This document shows positions 45,441 through 55,240 of a stretch of DNA of 64,000 nucleotides, one piece after another (the stretch's first letter is position 1; every line of letters starts with the position of its first letter). The stretch lies in the NCBI RefSeq assembly GCF_018494085.1, contig NZ_JABBFP010000002.1, forward strand, positions 1 to 64,000, given 5' to 3'. Under the pieces are notes generated by a model, which saw only the letters and a program-made list of their open reading frames with translations, was not told the DNA's origin and ran no database searches. Origin of the DNA: Rosenbergiella collisarenosi. Lineage in GTDB: Bacteria > Pseudomonadota > Gammaproteobacteria > Enterobacterales > Enterobacteriaceae. Both the position numbers and the translations under genes were made by a program.

Positions 45441-45510
45441 GATCGCTTATAGGGAACATATTTAGTATGTCGGAAGATATCTAAAAGTGAATGGTTTTTT
45501 TTGAGGGATA
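45440..45510. repeat. IS-end-like repeat, right copy
   Basis: Related to 40495-40575, in the same orientation, and directly upstream of the IS3-family OrfA start. It contains AGTATGTCGG and CTAAAAGTGAATGGTT. Probably the terminal part of the IS element. Confidence 0.6.
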
Positions 45511-45540
45511 ATTACACACCTATTAACTCCCGCCCATAAA

Positions 45541-45579
45541 AAAAGCCTCAGACCGAAGTCTAAGGCTTTTTTTTTACGC
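45541..45579. terminator. Terminator downstream of ssrA
   Basis: A 13-bp stem with one mismatch (45541-45553 and 45558-45570), a CGAA loop and long A- and T-runs on either side. It works in both directions and probably ends the ssrA transcript, which is read leftward. 120 bases of foreign-looking sequence separate it from ssrA. Confidence 0.8.
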
Positions 45580-45698
45580 TCGGAGCCGCGGCTCTTTTGC
45601 ATATCCTTTCATGTCCCATCATCGTCTGGTCGATGTCTGGGTACAGTGTCCAAATGCTTGATTTCTCTAGCTTTGTCCGGTCACTGTCCAACCATGAT

Positions 45699-46062
45699 TG
45701 GTGGAGCTGGGGGGATTTGAACCCCCGTCCAGAATTACTACACCGTCGGCACTACATGCTTAGTCCAATCTTTACATTCGCCAATTAGCTGCGGATGGAC
45801 ACGCCACTAACGAACTAGCCTGATTAAGTTTAATGCTTCAACCCCAGGCAGGGCATCCACACGATCTCTTTTAGGTTTGACCTCTCTTGATCCCCGTCCT
45901 AAGAGCGGAGGCTAGGGAGAGAGGGCTCTGAGCAGGTTATTAAGCTGCTAGTGCGTAGTTTTCGTCGTTTGCGACTATTTTTTTGCGGCTTTTTACGAGG
46001 CCAACCGCCCCTCGGCATGCTCCTAGGGCTTCGCGAATCCTGTCGAATCCAGAATCAGCCCC
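45699..46062 (-). ncRNA. ssrA: Transfer-messenger RNA (tmRNA)
   Basis: 364 nt on the minus strand, from GGGGCTGATTCTGG at 46062 to the CCA end at 45699, the tRNA-like ends pairing as in E. coli. The tag frame at 45943-45972 encodes ANDENYALAA followed by two stops. It rescues ribosomes stalled on broken mRNA together with SmpB, encoded 50 bases upstream. The 3' end of ssrA is a favoured phage and island insertion site, and decayed foreign DNA lies beyond it here. Confidence 0.98.
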
Positions 46063-46111
46063 AAGTACTGTTATACAGTGTAGCAGATAATTACGCTGCC
46101 ACACCAGTATT

Positions 46112-46594
46112 TTAACGATTTGCGTTCTTCATGATACGTGCTTTATCCAACTGCCACTCACGATTCTTGATATCGTCGCGCTTGTCGTGCTCTTTTTTAC
46201 CTTTGGCTACGCCAATTTTCAGCTTACACCATGCATTTTTCCAATACAGCGATAATGCAACGATGGTATATCCCTCGCGGTTCACTCGACCATAGAGTGA
46301 ATCCAGCTCACGCTGTTTAAGCAATAATTTACGATTACGTGTCGGGTCGCAGACCACATGGGAGGAGGCGACCATTAATGGCTGAAAGGTCGAACCGAAG
46401 AGGTATGCCTCGCCATCGCGTAATAAAATATAGCTTTCACTAATATTTGCCTTGCCGGCTCGTAAGGATTTTACTTCCCATCCCTGTAAGGAAAGACCGG
46501 CTTCGAATTCCTCTTCAATGAAATATTCGTGGCGCGCACGCTTATTCATTGCAATGGTCGCGGAACCAGGCTTATTTGATTTTTTCTTCGTCAT
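46112..46594 (-). CDS. smpB: SsrA-binding protein SmpB
   Basis: 160 residues, the E. coli length. It binds the tRNA-like part of tmRNA and brings it to stalled ribosomes. [38 protein letters not shown] and the C-terminal [17 protein letters not shown] tail are typical. Same strand as ssrA, divergent from ratA. Confidence 0.98.
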   Translation of the reverse strand: MTKKKSNKPGSATIAMNKRARHEYFIEEEFEAGLSLQGWEVKSLRAGKANISESYILLRDGEAYLFGSTFQPLMVASSHVVCDPTRNRKLLLKQRELDSLYGRVNREGYTIVALSLYWKNAWCKLKIGVAKGKKEHDKRDDIKNREWQLDKARIMKNANR

Positions 46595-46756
46595 AGTATC
46601 CCTTTTCTACACCACTTCATTGAAGCGTAGCTGACTTCCTTAAGTAAGAAAGTTAAGTAATGGTGCTATTCTAGCACGCTGATTCCGATTAGACATTTCT
46701 GTTTACTTGCTGAAACTGCTATGATCACGATGTTTTTTTCAGACCAGGAACTCTTT

Positions 46757-47191
46757 ATGGCCCAGATCAGTCGTTCAGCGTTGGTGCCTTTCAGCGCGGG
46801 TAAAATGTATCAACTCGTTAATGACGTCGATAGCTACCCACAATTTCTCCCTGGCTGCACCGGTAGCAAAATTTTAGAGCAATCCGAGCAGCAGATGACC
46901 GCCTCAGTGGATGTCTCAAAAGCGGGGATCAGTAAAACTTTTACGACCCGGAATACGCTCACTGAAGATCAGCGTATCGCGATGGAGCTTGTCGACGGGC
47001 CGTTTCGAAAATTAACCGGTGGCTGGACGTTTACGCCGTTGGGTGATGACGCTTGCAAAGTGGAATTGAGTCTCGATTTCGAATTTTCCAATATGTTAGT
47101 AGAGATGGCTTTCGGTCGAATTTTCAAAGAATTGGCGAATAATATGGTTAAAGCGTTCAGCGAACGTGCCCATGAGGTTTACCGTGGCTGA
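46757..47191 (+). CDS. ratA: RatA, START-domain ubiquinone-binding/ribosome-associated protein
   Basis: 144 residues from the ATG at 46757 with an AGGAA site; an ATG at 46721 would add residues with no match. [15 protein letters not shown] and FTTRNTL are family hallmarks of the polyketide-cyclase/START fold (Coq10-like). In E. coli RatA was described as a toxin blocking 70S formation, while the fold suggests ubiquinone binding. It overlaps ratB by eight bases. Confidence 0.94.
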   Translation: MAQISRSALVPFSAGKMYQLVNDVDSYPQFLPGCTGSKILEQSEQQMTASVDVSKAGISKTFTTRNTLTEDQRIAMELVDGPFRKLTGGWTFTPLGDDACKVELSLDFEFSNMLVEMAFGRIFKELANNMVKAFSERAHEVYRG

Positions 47192-47477
47192 TATTCGTGT
47201 CGAAGTTGTCTACGCTCTACCAGAAAAACAATATCTACGACCGGTAACGGTAGATGAGGGATGCACCGTTGAACAAGCGATTATCGCCTCAGGTCTGTTA
47301 GAGCTTCGCAAGGATATCCAACTGACAGAGAACAAAGTGGGTATCTACAGCCGACCAGTGAAGCTTTCGGACATCGTTGAAGAAGGCGATAGGGTAGAAA
47401 TCTATCGTCCGTTATTAGCAGACCCGAAAGAGCTTCGTAGGCAGCGCGCGGAGCGTTCTGCAGCGACTAAAAAATAA
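47184..47477 (+). CDS. ratB: RatB, RnfH-family protein
   Basis: 97 residues from a GTG start at 47184 with GAGG six bases before; a further in-frame GTG at 47166 lies deeper inside rat[21 protein letters not shown] and [12 protein letters not shown] match YfjF/RatB, a ubiquitin-like-fold protein of unknown function always encoded with ratA. Confidence 0.93.
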   Translation: MADIRVEVVYALPEKQYLRPVTVDEGCTVEQAIIASGLLELRKDIQLTENKVGIYSRPVKLSDIVEEGDRVEIYRPLLADPKELRRQRAERSAATKK

Positions 47478-47482
47478 AACTC

Positions 47483-47515
47483 TCGCTACACGTAGACTTA
47501 CGCGTAGCGAAAAAA
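47483..47515. terminator. Bidirectional terminator, ratB / bamE
   Basis: 12-bp arms 47483-47494 and 47499-47510 with one mismatch, flanked by A- and T-rich tracts, between convergent genes. Confidence 0.8.
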
Positions 47516-47516
47516 C

Positions 47517-47861
47517 TTAGCGGGTCTTACTTAACGCAGGCTTATTATCAATATTGGTGAGGATGCCGCTACTGTTGAACGTCAGGGTGAGGGTTTGTTG
47601 AGTAACCTTCTCATGGCCTGGCTCTTGGCGGAAGACGTAATACCATACATTGCTTCCGAAAGGATCACTCATCATCGGAGTTCCTAATGTATAGGCAACC
47701 TGCTGCTGACTCATACCAGTATGAATTTTGCTGACATCGGTCGCGACTAAATAATTCCCTTGGTTGATATCTGGGCGATAAACTACACGTTCCAACGTCG
47801 AGCAACCAGCGGTGGTTAATAACAGCGCCGCGGTCGCAGCAGTCAGTATTTTACTGCGCAT
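47517..47861 (-). CDS. bamE: BamE, outer-membrane protein assembly lipoprotein
   Basis: 114 residues from the ATG at 47861 with an AAGGAAA site. The signal ends in lipobox TAGC (Cys20 area), giving [18 protein letters not shown], the canonical BamE N-terminus. The [19 protein letters not shown] helix pair follows. Part of the BAM complex that folds beta-barrel proteins. Confidence 0.97.
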   Translation of the reverse strand: MRSKILTAATAALLLTTAGCSTLERVVYRPDINQGNYLVATDVSKIHTGMSQQQVAYTLGTPMMSDPFGSNVWYYVFRQEPGHEKVTQQTLTLTFNSSGILTNIDNKPALSKTR

Positions 47862-48024
47862 GAATCGTTTCCTTTTTCTTGACCAGTTGCCCGCAGGCAT
47901 GACTTGCCATCACAATAAGTTTACCCTGATCGCAGGGAAGCTAGATGTCGATAATAATAGACCTTACGCCAGATGAAAACCTCTGGCGCAAGATATGACT
48001 GTTATAGAGAGAAAAAGTGCCCGA

Positions 48025-49686
48025 TTAGGCGGCTAAAAGTTCTTTTGCGTTAGCTAAGGTATTACGAGTAACCTCGCTACCTCCTAGTAACCGAGCTAAT
48101 TCTTTCAAACGCGCAGGCTTATCCAAGTTTACCATGCGTGTTTCTGTCATTGTGCCGTCGGTTAATTTGCTAATGTAGAAGTGCGCGTGACCACAGCCAG
48201 CGACTTGTGGCAAGTGTGTTACACAAAGCACTTGTGTCGATTCGCCTAGCTTGCGCAGCATCTTACCGACTATCGCTGCCGTTGGGCCGCTGATCCCGAC
48301 ATCGACCTCATCAAAGATCATTGCAGGGGTTTCCATTTTACGAGCAGTAATGACCTGAATGGCCAAGGCGATACGCGAAAGCTCGCCTCCTGAAACAACT
48401 TTACCCAATGGTTGTAACGATTGACCAGGGTTAGCCGAAACACGAAACTCAATATTGTCTGCGCCTTCGGCCGTAAGTTTCTCAGGCGCATGTGTCATCG
48501 CGATAGTAAATTGACCATGAGGCATGGCGAGCTGCTGAATTGAGTCGGTGATTAGCGCCGATAGCTCCACTGCAAAATGCTGCCGTTGGGCAGACAACTC
48601 GCCAGCAATCGCTAGTGCTTGCTGATGATGGTGCTCCACTTCAACGACGAGTTGTTCAATATCAGACTCAACATTTTCTAGTTGCGCGTATTCGTCGAGT
48701 AATTGCTGATGAGTGCTATATAACATATCAGGAGTTACATGGTGCTTACGCGCTAGCGAAATATAACGTGAGAGGCGCTGTTCTAACCCTTGCAGACGAT
48801 TAGGGTCTAAATCAATCGCTTCGTGATAGTGGCGTAGTTCGTCACTGATTTCACTGAGTAAAATGGCGGCATTATCCATCATCCCATGTACAGGAGCTAA
48901 ACGGTCATCGAGCGAGACTAATTCCTGTAAGAGCTGTTGAGCCTGATGCATGAGTGATTGTAATGAGGCATCTTCACTTTCTGAGACGATATGAACAATC
49001 TGTTGACTTAATGTGATGCGCTGACCGCTGCTCGCGAGTTGCCTATATTCTTCGTCGATTTGCGTATATTCGTCCGCGACCGGGGAGAATTTATTGAGTT
49101 CTTGGAGTTGATACTCCAATAGTTCGCGGCGAGCGGCGCGGTCATTTTTTTGCTGAGTCAATACCGCTAGCTGTCGACAACTTTTATGCCAATTTTCGTA
49201 GGCAGCTCGCATGTTCTCTAACAGCACGGGATGATGGCTGTAAGCATCGAGGAGCATACGCTGATGGTCGGCTTTCAACAGTAGTTGGTGAGCATGTTGT
49301 CCATGAATTTGGATTAATAATTGGCCGAGCTCACGCAGTTGTGACAGGGGAACGGCAGTACCATTGATAAAACCGCGAGAACGCCCGTCAGCGCTTATTA
49401 CCCTACGTAATAAACATTCGCCCTGATCATCCAAGTGATTATCGATAAGCCATTGCTGGGCTGAAGGCGATTTTTTAAGAAGAAATCTGGCACAAATATC
49501 TGCACGCTGCGCACCAGGGCGTACGGTTTCCGCATCGGCTCGATTACCTAAGCAGAGTCCTAACGCGTCGATAGCAATTGATTTACCGGCACCTGTTTCA
49601 CCGGTAATCGCCGTCATACCCGGTTGGAAGTCGATATCTAGTTCGCGAACAATAGCAAAATTACTGATAGTAAGTTGTGCCAGCAT
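48025..49686 (-). CDS. recN: DNA repair protein RecN
   Basis: 553 residues from the ATG at 49686, exactly the E. coli length; an ATG at 49737 would lie across the LexA boxes. An SMC-like ATPase: Walker [10 protein letters not shown], the long coiled coil, the signature [13 protein letters not shown] and Walker [13 protein letters not shown]. It acts in double-strand-break repair. Two LexA boxes stand directly upstream, so it is SOS controlled. Confidence 0.98.
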   Translation of the reverse strand: MLAQLTISNFAIVRELDIDFQPGMTAITGETGAGKSIAIDALGLCLGNRADAETVRPGAQRADICARFLLKKSPSAQQWLIDNHLDDQGECLLRRVISADGRSRGFINGTAVPLSQLRELGQLLIQIHGQHAHQLLLKADHQRMLLDAYSHHPVLLENMRAAYENWHKSCRQLAVLTQQKNDRAARRELLEYQLQELNKFSPVADEYTQIDEEYRQLASSGQRITLSQQIVHIVSESEDASLQSLMHQAQQLLQELVSLDDRLAPVHGMMDNAAILLSEISDELRHYHEAIDLDPNRLQGLEQRLSRYISLARKHHVTPDMLYSTHQQLLDEYAQLENVESDIEQLVVEVEHHHQQALAIAGELSAQRQHFAVELSALITDSIQQLAMPHGQFTIAMTHAPEKLTAEGADNIEFRVSANPGQSLQPLGKVVSGGELSRIALAIQVITARKMETPAMIFDEVDVGISGPTAAIVGKMLRKLGESTQVLCVTHLPQVAGCGHAHFYISKLTDGTMTETRMVNLDKPARLKELARLLGGSEVTRNTLANAKELLAA

Positions 49687-49692
49687 ATAATC

Positions 49693-49730
49693 ACCTGTAT
49701 AGAAAAACATGACTGTTTTTTTATACAGTA
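49693..49730 (-). promoter_or_regulatory. Tandem LexA boxes of recN
   Basis: CTGT at 49713-49716, eight bases, ACAG at 49725-49728 is a perfect SOS box. A second, CTGT at 49695-49698 with ACAT at 49707-49710, has one mismatch. They overlap the expected recN promoter and leader, as in E. coli, where recN is one of the most strongly induced SOS genes. Confidence 0.9.
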
Positions 49731-49771
49731 TAAGCATCTTTTTTACTGAGTAAAGACCCCTACGGTGATTT

Positions 49772-50650
49772 TCAGAATAATTTTTCGGACCATCCTAATT
49801 TACCGGTTAGCGTGGTGAAATAGTTGTAGTCTTTAGGATGTAATAAGAAGAGTTCATCCGGGCTGCGGCGGATAATCACCTCTTCACCTTCCTGGACTGG
49901 AAGTGCCAACTGACTATCACAACTGACTTCTAACTCGTTTCGTAAACAGGCGAAACGTAAGCTGATAGTGCTGCGGCTATCGATAACGAGCGGTCGAGCT
50001 GAGAGGGTATGAGGAAACATAGGAACGATAGCAATAGCTTCCAATGAGGGCATTAAAATGGGGCCACCCGCAGAAAGGGAATAAGCCGTGGAACCTGTGG
50101 TCGTCGAGATAATCAAACCGTCGGAGCGTTGAGAAAACGCGAACTGATTATCGATATAGACTTCAAACTCAATCATATGCGCGACTTTACCCGGATGGAG
50201 CACAATCTCGTTGAGCGCGGTAGCGAGCCGCGGCTGAGGTTGGTGACCTCTTACGGAGGCTTCGAGTAATGCACGCGAATCGGTGATATATTCACCGGCT
50301 AGGACTTTGGCGAGCTCTTCAATGGCATTCTCGGGATTAAGATCGGTAAGAAAGCCCAAATTCCCTCGATTGATACCAATGACTTTAATGTCGTAACGGG
50401 CGAGCACACGTGCGGCCCCTAACATATTACCGTCCCCACCGATAACGACCGCAAGGTCGGCGTTCTGACCTATCTGGGCAAGAGTTGCCGTCTGCACGTT
50501 GGATAATTGCATTTCACGAGCAATCTGTTCTTCAACAAGCACCTCATAGCCTTGCTGACTTAGCCAACAACAGAGTTGCTCGTGGGTAGATAGTGCGCTC
50601 AAATTTCTCGGATGGCCTACAATACCGATACAATTAAACAACTTATTCAT
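49772..50650 (-). CDS. nadK: NAD kinase
   Basis: 292 residues, the E. coli length. The [13 protein letters not shown] motif, [11 protein letters not shown] and the [14 protein letters not shown] segment are the active-site blocks. It makes NADP from NAD. Upstream of recN on the same strand and divergent from grpE. Confidence 0.97.
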   Translation of the reverse strand: MNKLFNCIGIVGHPRNLSALSTHEQLCCWLSQQGYEVLVEEQIAREMQLSNVQTATLAQIGQNADLAVVIGGDGNMLGAARVLARYDIKVIGINRGNLGFLTDLNPENAIEELAKVLAGEYITDSRALLEASVRGHQPQPRLATALNEIVLHPGKVAHMIEFEVYIDNQFAFSQRSDGLIISTTTGSTAYSLSAGGPILMPSLEAIAIVPMFPHTLSARPLVIDSRSTISLRFACLRNELEVSCDSQLALPVQEGEEVIIRRSPDELFLLHPKDYNYFTTLTGKLGWSEKLF

Positions 50651-50700
50651 TAATTAATGCTTCCTCTTTGCGCAAAACGCTCGACAATCTGTCAGAGTCT

Positions 50701-50729
50701 CTTGAATCCGAAAATTTCATCCCCATAAT
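50701..50729 (+). promoter_or_regulatory. Sigma-32 heat-shock promoter of grpE
   Basis: CTTGAA (50701-50706), a 14-base spacer and CCCCATAAT (50721-50729) is a consensus RpoH promoter, 42 bases before the grpE start. Confidence 0.9.
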
Positions 50730-50770
50730 AGCTTTATTGCCGAGATGAATGTGAACAGCGGAGATTTTTC

Positions 50771-51346
50771 ATGAGTAGTAAAGAACAGAATACCCCGAAT
50801 CAACAAGATCCTGAAGTATTGAATGCCGAGCAAGCTGAACAGCAATTCGAAGGCGACGCGCAGGATATCGATCCTCGCGATGCACGTATTGCTGAATTAG
50901 AGAAAGCTCTGGCCGAGTCCCAGGGGGGCGTACGCGAAGCACAGGTTCGTGCGCAGGCAGAAATTGAAAACATCCGTCGACGTACTGAAATCGATGTTGG
51001 CAAAGCACATAAATTTGCGTTAGAAAAATTCGCAAATGAGCTCCTACCGGTCATCGACAGCTTAGAACGTGCGTTAGAAGTTGCTAATAAAGAAAATCCT
51101 GAACTAGCTTCGATGGTGGAAGGGATCGAGCTGACTCTGAAATCATTGTTAGATGCGGTACGTAAATTTGGCGTCGAAGTGGTTGGGGATGTCCATGTGC
51201 CGTTTAACCCAGATGTCCACCAGGCGATGTCAATGATCGAGTCAGCTGAGGTTGCGCCAAACCACGTGATTATGGTTATGCAACGTGGCTATACTTTAAA
51301 TGGTCGTCTACTGCGCCCAGCAATGGTTGCGGTCTCCAAAGCGTAG
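50771..51346 (+). CDS. grpE: GrpE, DnaK nucleotide exchange factor
   Basis: 191 residues. A disordered acidic N-terminus, a long helix ([20 protein letters not shown] onward) and the C-terminal beta domain with [13 protein letters not shown] and [18 protein letters not shown]. It releases ADP from DnaK. A sigma-32 promoter precedes it and a terminator follows. Confidence 0.97.
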   Translation: MSSKEQNTPNQQDPEVLNAEQAEQQFEGDAQDIDPRDARIAELEKALAESQGGVREAQVRAQAEIENIRRRTEIDVGKAHKFALEKFANELLPVIDSLERALEVANKENPELASMVEGIELTLKSLLDAVRKFGVEVVGDVHVPFNPDVHQAMSMIESAEVAPNHVIMVMQRGYTLNGRLLRPAMVAVSKA

Positions 51347-51365
51347 TTATGAATCAATGCTTGAG

Positions 51366-51391
51366 AAGCTGCCCCAGGGCAGCTTTTTTTA
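51366..51391 (+). terminator. grpE terminator
   Basis: AAGCTGCC (51366-51373) pairs with GGCAGCTT (51378-51385) and a seven-T run follows. Confidence 0.9.
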
Positions 51392-51397
51392 TCGGTA

Positions 51398-52069
51398 TTA
51401 TTCTATCTTCCAGTCAATCTCTGGTAAGCCCTGTGAGGTTAGGATAGCGTTGGTTTGCGAGAAGTGCTGGCATCCAAGAAAACCACGGTGTGCAGAGAGT
51501 GGGGAAGGGTGTGGCGCTTTTAAGATATGATGCCGTTGTGAGTCGATGATCTGCCCTTTCTTCTGCGCATGTGCGCCCCATAGCAAGAAAACAACCCCTT
51601 CATGATGCTGATTGATCATACTAATAACATGAGAAGTAAAAGTTTCCCACCCTAAGCCAGCATGAGAATGGGCTTGACCCGCTCTTACCGTTAATACGGT
51701 ATTGAGGAGTAACACTCCTTGCTCAGCCCAACTCGCCAGATAACCGCTTTTTGGGCGGGTAAAATTAGGGATATCGGTAACGAGCTCTTTATAGATATTT
51801 ACCAGCGATGGTGGAGGGGCGATACCAGGTTGTACTGAGAAGGCTAAACCGTGGGCCTGATTGGGGCCATGATAAGGGTCTTGCCCTAAAATAACGACGC
51901 GGATATTGGCAAAATCAGTGAGTTTGAAGGCACTGAATACGTCTGCAGCAGGAGGATAAATAATCGTACCCTCACTACGTTCTTGCTGAACGTGGCCAAG
52001 CGTCTGCGTAAAGTAGGACTTCTGTTTCTCATCCCCTAGCACATCATGCCAGGTCAGCGAGGTTCTCAT
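51398..52069 (-). CDS. ung: Uracil-DNA glycosylase
   Basis: 223 residues. The water-activating motif [18 protein letters not shown] and the DNA-intercalation motif [10 protein letters not shown] are intact. It removes uracil from DNA. It faces grpE and shares its strand with srmB, but each has its own terminator. Confidence 0.97.
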   Translation of the reverse strand: MRTSLTWHDVLGDEKQKSYFTQTLGHVQQERSEGTIIYPPAADVFSAFKLTDFANIRVVILGQDPYHGPNQAHGLAFSVQPGIAPPPSLVNIYKELVTDIPNFTRPKSGYLASWAEQGVLLLNTVLTVRAGQAHSHAGLGWETFTSHVISMINQHHEGVVFLLWGAHAQKKGQIIDSQRHHILKAPHPSPLSAHRGFLGCQHFSQTNAILTSQGLPEIDWKIE

Positions 52070-52092
52070 GACTGACTCCTGTCTTCAGGTAT

Positions 52093-52116
52093 AAAAAAAA
52101 GGCGCGATATGCGCCT
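52093..52116 (-). terminator. srmB terminator
   Basis: AGGCGC (52100-52105) pairs with GCGCCT (52111-52116), and eight T follow on the minus strand. Confidence 0.82.
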
Positions 52117-52123
52117 CTGTCTT

Positions 52124-53476
52124 TTATTCGCTACTTTTTGGTGGCTGCTTAGCGTCTACAACAGCTGGCTTTTCAGCGGGTTTACGACGTTTACCAACAT
52201 TCTTCGCATCACGATGACGATTTTTAACACGAGGTTTGTCATCATCTTTTAAAGCATCACGTTTTTGTTTCCGGCGCTCCATCTCTTTTTTAGACGCTTT
52301 TTTCGGTCCTTTTTCAGAAGGTGCGCGAGTCGTCGGGCGTAACTCGTCGATAGTGCGTGCTTTAAGCGGTTCGTTAATATAACGACTAATCTTAAGTAAT
52401 AGTGCGTTATCGTGGGCTTCAACGAGTGAAAGCGCTGTTCCCTTGCGTCCTGCACGGCCAGTACGACCAATACGGTGCAAGTAAATATCGGCAGTACGCG
52501 GCATATCGAAGTTAAAGACGTGGCTGATGTCATCAATATCGATGCCACGGGCTGCAATATCGGTCGCAACGAGAACATTTACAGTGCCTTCCGCTAGGCG
52601 CTTGATGGCTTCGTTACGTTTGATCTGTACCATTTCGCCTTCAAGGTAAGTACAGCGGATACCGGCCTCACGTAACCATGCAGCCACTTCATGTACACGA
52701 TCTCTTTTTCTGATAAAGACCACGGAACGTGTGACATCTTCTTGTTGAAGCAAGTGAATCAATAATTTACGTTTGTGCTCTAAATCGTCGGCGCGGTAAT
52801 ACCATTGCTGAATTTTTTTGCGCTCACGGCGGCTCGGATCGGCATCTAATGTTACGGGCTCATTGAGAATGCGTTGGGCAAAATCTTCAATGTCTTCGCC
52901 TTCGAGTGTGGCAGAGAACAACATCGTCTGTTTACGCCAGCGGGTTTCGGCTGCGATAGTTTCGATATCGTTAGCAAAGCCCATGTCTAACATGCGATCG
53001 GCTTCATCGAGGATTAGCGTTTCAACTGCGCGGCAGTCAAAATTTTCTTCTTTAATGTATTGTAATAACCGACCTGTCGTGGCGACAACAACATCTTGAT
53101 TCGTGCTAAACACTTCGGCGTGATTCATATACGCCACACCACCGGTAATCGTCGAGATATCAAGATGCGTGTGTTTCGCTAGCGCTTTCGCTTGATCGGC
53201 AACCTGCATAGCCAATTCGCGGGTCGGCGTCAAGATTAGGATCCGGGGTGGACCTTGTTTCTTGCGCGGGAAATCCAATAAATGTTGTAAGGCAGGCAAT
53301 AAGTAAGCCGCAGTTTTTCCAGTGCCGGTAGGGGCTGAACCGAGGATATCACGGCCTTCAAGGGCGGGTGGGATTGCAGCTGCTTGGATAGCCGTTGGGC
53401 GCTGATAGTTTTTATCCTGTAGGGCTTCTAGCAGGCTTTCATCAAGTTCTAATTCGGAAAATGTGGTTACAGTCAT
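52124..53476 (-). CDS. srmB: ATP-dependent RNA helicase SrmB
   Basis: 450 residues. The DEAD-box motifs are in order: Q motif RPTAIQAAAIPP, APTGTGKT, PTRELAMQ, DEADRMLDMGF, SAT, and HRIGRTGRAGR. A basic C-terminal tail follows. Near-identical to E. coli SrmB in the core, which works in early 50S subunit assembly. Divergent from trmN. Confidence 0.97.
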   Translation of the reverse strand: MTVTTFSELELDESLLEALQDKNYQRPTAIQAAAIPPALEGRDILGSAPTGTGKTAAYLLPALQHLLDFPRKKQGPPRILILTPTRELAMQVADQAKALAKHTHLDISTITGGVAYMNHAEVFSTNQDVVVATTGRLLQYIKEENFDCRAVETLILDEADRMLDMGFANDIETIAAETRWRKQTMLFSATLEGEDIEDFAQRILNEPVTLDADPSRRERKKIQQWYYRADDLEHKRKLLIHLLQQEDVTRSVVFIRKRDRVHEVAAWLREAGIRCTYLEGEMVQIKRNEAIKRLAEGTVNVLVATDIAARGIDIDDISHVFNFDMPRTADIYLHRIGRTGRAGRKGTALSLVEAHDNALLLKISRYINEPLKARTIDELRPTTRAPSEKGPKKASKKEMERRKQKRDALKDDDKPRVKNRHRDAKNVGKRRKPAEKPAVVDAKQPPKSSE

Positions 53477-53643
53477 GTTCTACCTCTGGTTGGGGCGCCG
53501 ATTATAGACATTTCACCGGAATTGTTCACCTTTTACTGCCGATTAATTCTGCTTTGTTCAGGTAAAAGATAACAATTACTGGTAAAGTTCGCCGAAGACA
53601 GTGGCCTGAGTAGGCGAATAGAGACGATCCGGAGACGTATAAG

Positions 53644-54390
53644 ATGACCAGCATATCATCACCACTTCGTCGTGGGGGCTTTACCTTTAAACAATTTTTC
53701 GTTGGTCATGACCGCTGTGGAATGAAAGTGAGCACGGATGGAGTATTGCTGGGAGCTTGGGCACCACTCCCCGCCATTAGGCGCGTGTTAGATATTGGGA
53801 CAGGAAGCGGTCTGTTAGCGCTAATGCTGGCTCAGCGCTTAAGTCTGGAAGATACCGCCTTTGAAATTGATGCAATCGACATCGATAACCTCGCCGTCGA
53901 ACAAGCGATAGATAACTGCACTTACACCCCATGGCGGGCAAGCATTCGGGTAGAACAGCAGGATTTTCTAACTTGGGATCGCTCATCTTCGCCAAAGTAT
54001 GGGTTAGTCATCTGTAACCCTCCCTATTTCGAACAAGGCAAAGACTATCGAGACGTGCAGCGAGAAAAAGCACGTGATAGTCGTACACTTGGTCATCGTG
54101 ACTTATTACGGCAGGTTGCTGATGTGATCGCGGATAACGGTTTTTTTTCACTCATCCTCCCACAACAGGAGGCGCAGCGTTTCGAGGAATTAGCTCACCA
54201 AGAAGGTTGGATGTTGCATCAACAGTGTGAGGTGAGGGAACGGATTAATACACCCGTTAAACGTGTATTAATGACATGGTGTCGTCACACCCACCGCTGT
54301 CAACGTGGGCAGCTAATAATTCGTGACCCCCAAGATGACTACAGCGCAGATTTTAAGTCCCTCACGCAACAATTTTATCTAGCGTTTTAA
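53644..54390 (+). CDS. trmN: tRNA1(Val) adenine-37 N6-methyltransferase
   Basis: 248 residues (E. coli YfiC/TrmN6 245). GFTFKQFFVGHDRCGMKVST, LDIGTGSGLLALMLAQ (SAM site) and the NPPY catalytic motif of VICNPPYFEQG are present. In E. coli nadB lies between trmN and rpoE; here only about 230 non-coding bases do. Confidence 0.93.
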   Translation: MTSISSPLRRGGFTFKQFFVGHDRCGMKVSTDGVLLGAWAPLPAIRRVLDIGTGSGLLALMLAQRLSLEDTAFEIDAIDIDNLAVEQAIDNCTYTPWRASIRVEQQDFLTWDRSSSPKYGLVICNPPYFEQGKDYRDVQREKARDSRTLGHRDLLRQVADVIADNGFFSLILPQQEAQRFEELAHQEGWMLHQQCEVRERINTPVKRVLMTWCRHTHRCQRGQLIIRDPQDDYSADFKSLTQQFYLAF

Positions 54391-54521
54391 GCCATCATCT
54401 ATACTGATAAAAACATGAAAATTAATGGTTAATAGGGTAAATTGCCGTACAGTCAGTTTTATTGTTTCTAAGATAAATTCCATTTGGAATGAGCTAGATA
54501 GCAATTAACTTAATTTTCAGT

Positions 54522-54548
54522 GAACTTTTGAACATTATTCAGTTCCAA
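54522..54548 (+). promoter_or_regulatory. Candidate sigma-E autoregulatory promoter of rpoE
   Basis: GAACTT (54522-54527), 16 bases, TCCAA (54544-54548) is close to the sigma-E consensus (GGAACTT, TCTRA). rpoE is known to autoregulate from such a promoter. The -10 has one mismatch. Confidence 0.55.
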
Positions 54549-54626
54549 CCTTTGGCTCGCTAATGGCAGTAGCATTTCGGTACTGGGTGGTGACAAATTG
54601 AATATTTTATGAGGACAGAACCTCAG

Positions 54627-55202
54627 ATGAGCGAGCAGTTAACGGATCAAGTTCTCGTTGAGCGGGTCCAGAAAGGGGACCAAAAATCGTTCAATTTACT
54701 GGTGCTACGTTATCAACACAAAGTGGCCAGTTTAGTGACACGTTATGTTCCCCCAGGTGATGTGCCAGATGTCGTACAAGAGTCGTTTATTAAGGCTTAT
54801 CGTGCACTGGAGTCGTTTCGCGGGGATAGTGCCTTCTATACGTGGCTATATCGTATAGCAGTCAATACCGCGAAAAACTATTTAGTGGCTCAGGGGCGTC
54901 GTCCACCCGCCAGTGATGTTGATGCCAGCGACGCTGAGAATTTCGAAGCGGCGAGCGCATTGAAAGAAATTTCGAACCCTGAGAACTTAATGTTGTCAGA
55001 GGAATTGAAGCAGATAGTTTTTAGGACAATTGAAACTCTTCCGGAAGATTTACGGATGGCGATCACGCTTCGTGAATTAGATGGGTTGAGTTACGAGGAA
55101 ATCGCTGAAATTATGGAGTGCCCAGTCGGCACAGTTCGTTCACGTATTTTTCGTGCACGGGAAGCGATTGATAATAAAGTTCAACCACTACTGCAGCGCT
55201 GA
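54627..55202 (+). CDS. rpoE: Sigma-E envelope-stress sigma factor
   Basis: 191 residues from the ATG at 54627, which gives MSEQLTDQVLVERVQKGDQK exactly as in E. coli. An ATG at 54609 is in frame but has no support. Regions 2 (DVVQESFIKAYRAL) and 4 (LSYEEIAEIMECPVGTVRSR) are nearly unchanged. First gene of rpoE-rseABC. Confidence 0.98.
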   Translation: MSEQLTDQVLVERVQKGDQKSFNLLVLRYQHKVASLVTRYVPPGDVPDVVQESFIKAYRALESFRGDSAFYTWLYRIAVNTAKNYLVAQGRRPPASDVDASDAENFEAASALKEISNPENLMLSEELKQIVFRTIETLPEDLRMAITLRELDGLSYEEIAEIMECPVGTVRSRIFRAREAIDNKVQPLLQR

Positions 55203-55240
55203 TGCGCATCGCAGGGTGACTACCTAAAGGGTATTAAGGT

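Noticed and set aside
45670-45720. Second copy of the ssrA 3' end as an island att site
   Set aside because: I looked for a repeat of the GGTGGAGCTGGGGGGATTTG end in the island and found none within the window, so no att pair can be claimed.
53777-53995. Minus-strand frame inside trmN
   Set aside because: A shadow of the trmN coding sequence, with no start signal.
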